Both the position numbers and the translations under genes were made by a program. From DATBMA01 sp036555105 (GTDB lineage: Bacteria > Actinomycetota > Acidimicrobiia > Spongiisociales > ZC4RG35), in contig DATBMA010000089.1 of the NCBI GenBank assembly GCA_036555105.1, positions 1 through 27,232 of the forward strand: a stretch of DNA of 27,232 bases, read 5' to 3'. This document shows, one piece after another, positions 22,675 through 27,232 of this stretch. Each line of letters opens with the position of its first letter. Positions within the stretch are counted from its first letter, which is position 1. The notes beneath the pieces were generated by a model. That model was not told where the DNA came from and searched no databases. It saw nothing but the letters and a program-made list of their open reading frames with translations.

Positions 22675-23745
22675 ATGCATGAAGGAGCGGTTCGACTCGT
22701 CGATCTCACCAAGTCATTTGGCGAGACCACCGCGGTCGACAGCATCAACCTGGACATCATGCCCGGGGAGTTCTTCTCGCTGTTGGGCCCGTCCGGATGT
22801 GGGAAGACGACGACGTTGCGAATGGTCGGTGGCTTTGAGCGACCCACATCCGGCTCGATCATGGTCGACGGCATCGACATGGCCCAGACCCCGCCCCATC
22901 AGCGGCCGGTCAACACTGTGTTTCAGAGCTATGCGCTGTTCCCGCACCTCAGCGTGGGAGACAACATCGCCTTCGGCCTGAAATACAAGGGCCTCAACAA
23001 GTCGGAGATGGCCGCCAAGGTGACGGCGGTGCTCGAGACTGTGCGGCTGGAAGGCATGGATCAGCGCCGACCCAACCAGCTCTCGGGTGGCCAGCAGCAG
23101 CGAGTGGCACTGGCCAGGGCCCTGGTCCTCAACCCCTCGGTTCTGCTGCTCGACGAGCCGTTGGGTGCGCTGGATGCCAAGCTTCGCAAGGCATTGCAAC
23201 TAGAGCTGAAGGCATTGCAGGAAGACCTCGGTCTCACCTTCATCTATGTGACCCACGACCAGGAAGAAGCCCTCACCATGTCGGACAGGATTGCGGTGAT
23301 GAACCAGGGCCGGGTCGAGCAAGTCGGTTCCCCCGCCGATCTCTATGAGCGCCCCGCCTCCACTTACATCGCCGACTTCCTCGGGGTGTCCAACTTGCTC
23401 GATGTCACCGTGCTCGAGTCTTCGGCGGCGGAGACGATGGTCAAGCTGGGCGAGGCAGCGGTCGCCGCCGGCGCTGCCTCGGTGCGGCCTGGCGACGAAG
23501 TCAAGATCACGATCCGCCCCGAGCGGATCGAGTTGCTCCCTTCCGGTACCGGCGGTCCCAATGTGATCCCCGGCATCGTCGACCGGGTGGTTTACGCCGG
23601 GCCGGTGTTGCAGGTACTCGTCCACCTCGCCGCGGTGGGGGACATCCAGGTGGCCCTGCCCAATCAGGGCAACATCAGTCCACACCACTCGGGCGAGGCC
23701 GTGGCGGTGAGGCTCCCGGCCGATGCATTGCGGGTCCTGGCCTAG
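22675..23745 (+). CDS. potA: ABC transporter ATP-binding protein, spermidine/putrescine (PotA) type
   Basis: A 356-residue ABC ATPase with Walker A GPSGCGKTT (38-46), Q-loop FQSYALFPH, signature LSGGQQQRVALARAL (136-150), Walker B VLLLDEPLGALD (156-167) and switch His H194 in YVTHDQEEALTMSDR. A C-terminal TOBE-like regulatory domain follows (about 280-355). The organisation and length match PotA and related spermidine/putrescine or betaine-type importers. It should power the two permeases encoded convergently downstream. It is divergent from the Rieske oxygenase gene across a palindromic operator, so transporter ATPase and oxygenase are probably co-regulated. Its stop overlaps the permease stop by 4 bp (CTAG). 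The symbol reflects family, not a proven substrate. Confidence 0.94.
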   Translation: MHEGAVRLVDLTKSFGETTAVDSINLDIMPGEFFSLLGPSGCGKTTTLRMVGGFERPTSGSIMVDGIDMAQTPPHQRPVNTVFQSYALFPHLSVGDNIAFGLKYKGLNKSEMAAKVTAVLETVRLEGMDQRRPNQLSGGQQQRVALARALVLNPSVLLLDEPLGALDAKLRKALQLELKALQEDLGLTFIYVTHDQEEALTMSDRIAVMNQGRVEQVGSPADLYERPASTYIADFLGVSNLLDVTVLESSAAETMVKLGEAAVAAGAASVRPGDEVKITIRPERIELLPSGTGGPNVIPGIVDRVVYAGPVLQVLVHLAAVGDIQVALPNQGNISPHHSGEAVAVRLPADALRVLA

Positions 23746-24668
23746 ATCTCCATCTGGACCAGCGTCTCCATCGCCGAGCCGCCTTCCCCGGTCCGCTTCT
23801 TTCCCCGCTTCATCACGATCGTGGCGACGGACACCGCCAGCACGGTGACCGCCAGCATGATCGAGGCAAGGGCGTTGAGGGAAGGAGGCGGGGCGTTGCG
23901 GATGGCGCTGTAGAGCTTTACCGGCACGGTCATAGACGAGGCGTCGCTGGTCAGGAACATGCTGATCACGAAGTCGTCGATTGAGAGGGCGAAAGCAATC
24001 GCCAGCGAGGCGAAGATGGCGGGGGACAGCATTGGCAGCAGGACTCTCCTGATCGCCCCCCATTGGGACGCCCCCAGGTCCATCGCCGCTTCCTCGTAGT
24101 CGCGGCCGATCGCAAATAGCCGGCCACGCACGATGATCACCACGAACGAGATCGTGAAAGTTATGTGCCCCAGCGCCTGTGCCGGGGTGCCGAACGGAAT
24201 GAAGTCGTAGAGGTATCCGAAGACGAGGAAGAGCGATACACCCATGACGATCTCAGGGGTGACCAGCGGCAGCGTCATGAGGAACGCGGCCGGCTTGGCT
24301 CCCCGGCCCCGCCAGCGGGCCAGGCCGATGGCCAGGGCCACCCCGATCGGGGTGGCTATCAGCATGGTGATCGCCGCCAACCGAAGGCTCTGCCCCAGTG
24401 CCGCCAGCAGGGACTCGTCGTTCACCACCGAGCGCGGGTCACTCCAGTACCAGCGGGTGGAGAAACCTTGCCAGGTGGAGCGGGAGCGCCCGGCATTGAA
24501 GGAGAACATGATGGCCAGCGCCACCGGCACGATCGACCAGATGGCGAATAGCCAGGCGAAGACCCAGAGGAACCGGGTTTGTCCCCAGGGGTTGGCCATC
24601 CAGCCCCGCATCCGGCGAATCGCCCCACCTTCCGCAATCTGGCCCGGCTGGACGGTGGTGGCGGTCAT
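23742..24668 (-). CDS. potC: ABC transporter permease, PotC type
   Basis: A 308-residue inner-membrane permease with about six helices after a roughly 30-residue cytoplasmic N-terminus. The EAA loop that contacts the ATPase reads EEAAMDLGASQWGAIRRVLLP. The conserved SIDDFVISMFLT segment after it is typical of PotC/PotI-like permeases. It is the last gene of the binding protein-permease-permease operon: its ATG overlaps the upstream permease stop by 4 bp, and its own stop meets the convergent PotA-like gene. With the upstream permease it should form the membrane pore of the importer. Confidence 0.93.
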   Translation of the reverse strand: MTATTVQPGQIAEGGAIRRMRGWMANPWGQTRFLWVFAWLFAIWSIVPVALAIMFSFNAGRSRSTWQGFSTRWYWSDPRSVVNDESLLAALGQSLRLAAITMLIATPIGVALAIGLARWRGRGAKPAAFLMTLPLVTPEIVMGVSLFLVFGYLYDFIPFGTPAQALGHITFTISFVVIIVRGRLFAIGRDYEEAAMDLGASQWGAIRRVLLPMLSPAIFASLAIAFALSIDDFVISMFLTSDASSMTVPVKLYSAIRNAPPPSLNALASIMLAVTVLAVSVATIVMKRGKKRTGEGGSAMETLVQMEI

Positions 24669-25588
24669 CGGCGTGCCTCCTTGGCGGCCCTCGACACGTT
24701 GACCAGGTAGTAGATCATCAGCACTCCCACGAAGAGCATCAAGTAAATGGTGAGGGCCGCACCCTGACCCGTCCCGGAGGCGGTGGCATTGAGCAGCTGG
24801 TCGATGTCGTTGCCGATCATTCGGGTCCGAGGTGAGCCCGACAGCAGGTTGGGGGTGTAGTAGTCACCGAACATCGGCAAGGCGATGATCACCAGCCCCG
24901 CCAGGATGCCCTGCTTGGACAGCGGCACCGTCACCCGCCAGAAAGTCTGAGCCGGGCTCGCGCCCATGTCGCGGGCCGCCTCAAGCACCTGGTTGTCGAT
25001 CCGATCGAGAGCAGCGAAGAGAGGGAGGATGAAGAAGGGGATGTAGCCATAGACCAGTCCCATGATCACGACGAAGTGGTTCCCGGCCAGCCAGTCCACC
25101 GGAGGCACCCCGAAGAACCCGATGATCTTGTTGATCTGGCCGTCGGGGCTCAGCAGGTTCACCCAGGCCATCATCCGCATCAGATAGTTGATCCAAAACG
25201 GGGCGATGATGATCAAGAGCAGCAGGCCCTTCCACCGGCCGGCCTTGCGGGACACGAGATATGCCATTGGGTAGCCGATCAGGATGCAAAGCAGGCAGGC
25301 GATGAACACATAGGCGATGGTGCGGACGGCGGTGGGACCCAGGTATCCGCCGAACAGCTCCTTGGCCACGTCGATGAAGGCCTGGGGGTTCCAATCGAGG
25401 GGGTTCCAGGCCGGCTGCACCTGGTTGAAGATCGGGTCCCGTCCCCCCATCCCGGTGGCAAGGATCGCATAGAAGGGGACCAGGAAGAGGAGCACCAACC
25501 AGCCGAGGCCGGGGGCGGCCATTCCTTGCCAAACCCCGCGCCGCTGGCCGACGGCTTCGGTCTCAGCCCCGGCCAGATTGGAAGGCAA
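24665..25588 (-). CDS. potB: ABC transporter permease, PotB type
   Basis: A 307-residue inner-membrane permease with about six helices. Its EAA loop is LEAARDMGASPAQTFWRVTVP, and PMFGDYYTPNLLSG is typical of PotB/PotH-like permeases. The start appears to be TTG at 25588, preceded by GGAGGAG at good distance, which makes the gap to the binding-protein stop only 3 bp. The downstream permease overlaps it by 4 bp, so the three genes form one operon. The first helix follows a cytoplasmic stretch of about 25 residues, normal for this subunit. Confidence 0.92.
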   Translation of the reverse strand: MPSNLAGAETEAVGQRRGVWQGMAAPGLGWLVLLFLVPFYAILATGMGGRDPIFNQVQPAWNPLDWNPQAFIDVAKELFGGYLGPTAVRTIAYVFIACLLCILIGYPMAYLVSRKAGRWKGLLLLIIIAPFWINYLMRMMAWVNLLSPDGQINKIIGFFGVPPVDWLAGNHFVVIMGLVYGYIPFFILPLFAALDRIDNQVLEAARDMGASPAQTFWRVTVPLSKQGILAGLVIIALPMFGDYYTPNLLSGSPRTRMIGNDIDQLLNATASGTGQGAALTIYLMLFVGVLMIYYLVNVSRAAKEARR

Positions 25589-25591
25589 TCG

Positions 25592-26911
25592 CTACTCCTC
25601 CGACTCCGGCTCGATGGTCGCTCCCGATTGAGCCCGTTGCCAGGCGTCGTTCCAGGCCAACTCCTCCTCACCGGCCAAGGCACGGGGGAGAACCGCCAGA
25701 GGGTCGTCGAAATCGGACTCGCGGATGATGGCCGACTCCAGCCACTCGGGCACCCACCCGTCGGCCACCAGAGTCTCCGGATCCAGGGCAGCCTGAGGCG
25801 GCTGGTAAGCGACGAATGAGAAGTTCTCGAGCGAGTTGTCGTAGTCCAAGAGCCAATTGAGGAACTTGTGGGCGAGAACCGGATTCTTCCCACCCTTCAG
25901 AACCGTCATGGTGTCGCTGGCCATCATCGCGTGGTACTGCGTGTTGTTGGCCGCCTTCGGCGGCCACAAGTAGCGCACCTGCTCGGCGTCCTCGGGGGTG
26001 GGGGCGTAGTACTTCACGTTGACCATGTCACCTGCCCAGGAGAGGTGGAGGCCGAAGCGCCCCTCGGGTATCCCGGCATACGAGCCGTCGATGCTGTATC
26101 GGACGTTCATCAGGCCGACCAACTCGGAGAGGGCGTTGGCACCGGCATCGAGCTCCGCCTGGCTGACGTCCTGCAGGTCGGTGACCCCATCGCGGAACAT
26201 GGCGAACGGGAGGGTCTCGGTAATGTCGTCGTACAGGCCGACTATTCCCTTGTACTTGGTGTTCCAGAACACCTCCCACGGGTTCTCCAACTCCTCGATG
26301 TCGGCCGAGTCGACCTGGTCGACCCGCCAGGCGATGCCGGTTTGGTAGAGGACGTATGGGACCGTGTATTGGGAGCCCACGTCGTAGAAGGGGCTCTGGA
26401 ACGATGGCCAGACGTTGGCGAGGTTCGGAAGGTAACTGTGGTTGAGCGGCCGGATGAGCTGACCCGCAACCGACTTGGGGACGGTCTGCTGGGTGGGGAA
26501 CCAGACGTCGAAGTCGACTTCGCCCGCCACCAGCTTCTGGATCGCCTGCGCCTCGTTGTAGAAGGTGGTGACCTCGATGTCGGCACCCAGCTCCTGCTTG
26601 GCGCGGTCGAGCATGTCGAGGTTGATGTATTCGTCCCAGTTGTAGAGCTTGAGAGGGCCCTCCTCGGAGGGGAGCCCGTCGGCGATCATCGGGTTGGAGT
26701 CGACCATCGGCTGAGTCGCCGGATTGGCGGGCGTGCCGATCACCACCTGGGCGTCGCCGCCGGCGCCCGAGCCGTCTCCGCATGCCGCCAGCAGAGCCGA
26801 AAGGGACGGGAAGGCCAGGCCGGCCACCGCCATCGATCGGACGAATTCCCGACGGGTCATGTAATGGCCTTGCCGGCCGGGGACCCAGTTCTCACGCGGG
26901 TGGTAGGTCAC
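25592..26911 (-). CDS. potD: ABC transporter substrate-binding lipoprotein, PotD type (spermidine/putrescine-like)
   Basis: About 439 residues. It carries a twin-arginine signal (MTRREFVRSM, then a hydrophobic stretch) ending in a lipobox LLAAC, so it should be exported folded by Tat and lipid-anchored outside. The mature part has PotD/PotF-like landmarks LKLYNWDEYINLDML, GEVDFDVWFPTQQTV and a C-terminal LAHKFLNWLLDYDNS. Family role: capture of polyamines or similar cationic amines; related proteins also bind other amines, so the ligand is open. The GTG at 26911 is preferred because GAGGG lies at ideal spacing; this leaves a 17-residue lead before MTRREF, while ATG at 26860 is the alternative. 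A TAATGT box lies 25 bp upstream. Confidence 0.93.
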   Translation of the reverse strand: MTYHPRENWVPGRQGHYMTRREFVRSMAVAGLAFPSLSALLAACGDGSGAGGDAQVVIGTPANPATQPMVDSNPMIADGLPSEEGPLKLYNWDEYINLDMLDRAKQELGADIEVTTFYNEAQAIQKLVAGEVDFDVWFPTQQTVPKSVAGQLIRPLNHSYLPNLANVWPSFQSPFYDVGSQYTVPYVLYQTGIAWRVDQVDSADIEELENPWEVFWNTKYKGIVGLYDDITETLPFAMFRDGVTDLQDVSQAELDAGANALSELVGLMNVRYSIDGSYAGIPEGRFGLHLSWAGDMVNVKYYAPTPEDAEQVRYLWPPKAANNTQYHAMMASDTMTVLKGGKNPVLAHKFLNWLLDYDNSLENFSFVAYQPPQAALDPETLVADGWVPEWLESAIIRESDFDDPLAVLPRALAGEEELAWNDAWQRAQSGATIEPESEE

Positions 26912-26936
26912 ATTCCCTCGTTTTCGCCTTGCGGGC

Positions 26937-26942
26937 ACATTA
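26937..26942 (-). promoter_or_regulatory. -10 box TAATGT for the potDBC operon
   Basis: On the minus strand TAATGT lies 25 bases ahead of the GTG at 26911, giving a short leader that carries GAGGG. It directly follows the palindrome at 26944-26955. Confidence 0.45.
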
Positions 26943-26943
26943 C

Positions 26944-26955
26944 CCAAGGCCTTGG
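26944..26955. promoter_or_regulatory. 12-bp perfect palindrome CCAAGGCCTTGG
   Basis: A perfect palindrome lies one base upstream of the TAATGT box of the binding-protein gene and 17 bp past the stop of the BetI-like TetR gene. It could be an operator for the transporter operon. Its sequence is unrelated to the TTGAACG palindrome. It has no T-run and no loop, so it does not look like a terminator. Confidence 0.4.
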
Positions 26956-26971
26956 ATTGGGGGCGTCCGGC

Positions 26972-27232
26972 CTAGAGCTTGAACCCAAGCTCGGCGGCGG
27001 CCGCCTTCAGGCAGGTTGCCCGCATCTTGGCCGGGGTCACCGCCCGGTCGCCCAACGCCACTTGCAGCGCCAGCCCGTCGATCAGGGCAGCCAGCCTGAG
27101 TGCGACCTCGGCGGGATTGCCCCCTTCGAACTCTCCCTCCCGCTGCCCGCGGCGGATGGTCGCCGCGATCGCCTTCCTCCAGTTGCCGTCGAGTCGGTTC
27201 CTGGTGGCGGCCAGGGCCGGGTCGAGCCGGGC
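26972..27232 (-). CDS. TetR-family regulator, BetI-like C-terminal part (cut by window edge)
   Basis: The last 86 residues of a protein whose N-terminus lies outside the window. The visible part is helical and ends VALRLAALIDGLALQVALG, then about 28 more residues to the stop at 26972. The RLAALIDGL segment is the hallmark of the BetI-type C-terminal domain of TetR regulators, which commonly control choline, betaine, polyamine or amine-related genes. The DNA-binding domain cannot be seen. Its position directly upstream of the binding-protein gene on the same strand, with a TetR-style palindrome at the other end of the cluster, suggests it regulates the transporter and the Rieske oxygenase. Confidence 0.8.
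   Translation of the reverse strand, partial: ARLDPALAATRNRLDGNWRKAIAATIRRGQREGEFEGGNPAEVALRLAALIDGLALQVALGDRAVTPAKMRATCLKAAAAELGFKL

Overview
The window is 27.2 kb of GC-rich, gene-dense bacterial DNA without any rRNA, tRNA or phylogenetic marker gene. The gene content suggests an uncultured, free-living Actinomycetota member, possibly Acidimicrobiia-like: NarL-type kinases with a GAF-like domain, a cyclase/NB-ARC/TPR regulator, TetR regulators with TetR_C_1-like and BetI-like C-termini, a PYROXD2-like FAD oxidoreductase and DoxX. Many genes also start directly behind a TANNNT-type -10 box, as leaderless actinobacterial genes do. The phylum is a moderate-confidence inference and the class is only a guess. 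No stretch longer than about 160 bp lacks a gene, and I saw no insertion sequence, phage, CRISPR array or tRNA.

Left part (1-6.3 kb): two tandem paralogous sensor kinases (the first cut by the window edge) converge on a two-gene response-regulator operon, a LuxR-type regulator followed by a stand-alone receiver. The second kinase has Asp where the phospho-accepting His should be. Next come a zinc-less MDR oxidoreductase and a TetR regulator, divergent around a palindromic operator, and an azlCD-type branched-chain amino acid exporter pair. The TetR gene appears to have lost one base near its 5' end.

Middle part (6.3-17 kb): a secreted clan-A-like glycoside hydrolase with two Ig-like repeats and Thr-rich linkers, an aldonolactone-oxidase-type FAD enzyme, a 995-residue cyclase/NB-ARC/TPR signalling protein, a large multi-pass membrane protein with an apparent internal duplication, a DoxX protein, and a lipoprotein with a cupredoxin-like domain.

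Right part (17-27 kb): an FAD oxidoreductase and acyl-CoA dehydrogenase are translationally coupled. They are followed by a four-helix membrane protein coupled to an unusual fusion of two universal-stress domains with a Rieske [2Fe-2S] domain. Next is a Rieske oxygenase whose active-site motif resembles the choline/betaine/carnitine oxygenases. It is divergent from a PotA-like ATPase gene across a perfect-armed palindrome. The two permeases and the Tat/lipoprotein binding protein of the same transporter lie on the opposite strand, preceded by the end of a BetI-like TetR gene at the window edge. Together this looks like a regulated uptake and oxidation locus for a quaternary amine or polyamine.

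The best candidates for something undescribed are the USP-USP-Rieske fusion with its membrane partner, the His-less tandem kinase, and the BetI/Pot/Rieske locus. All five convergent gene junctions overlap or lie within 4 bp, leaving no room for ordinary intergenic terminators.
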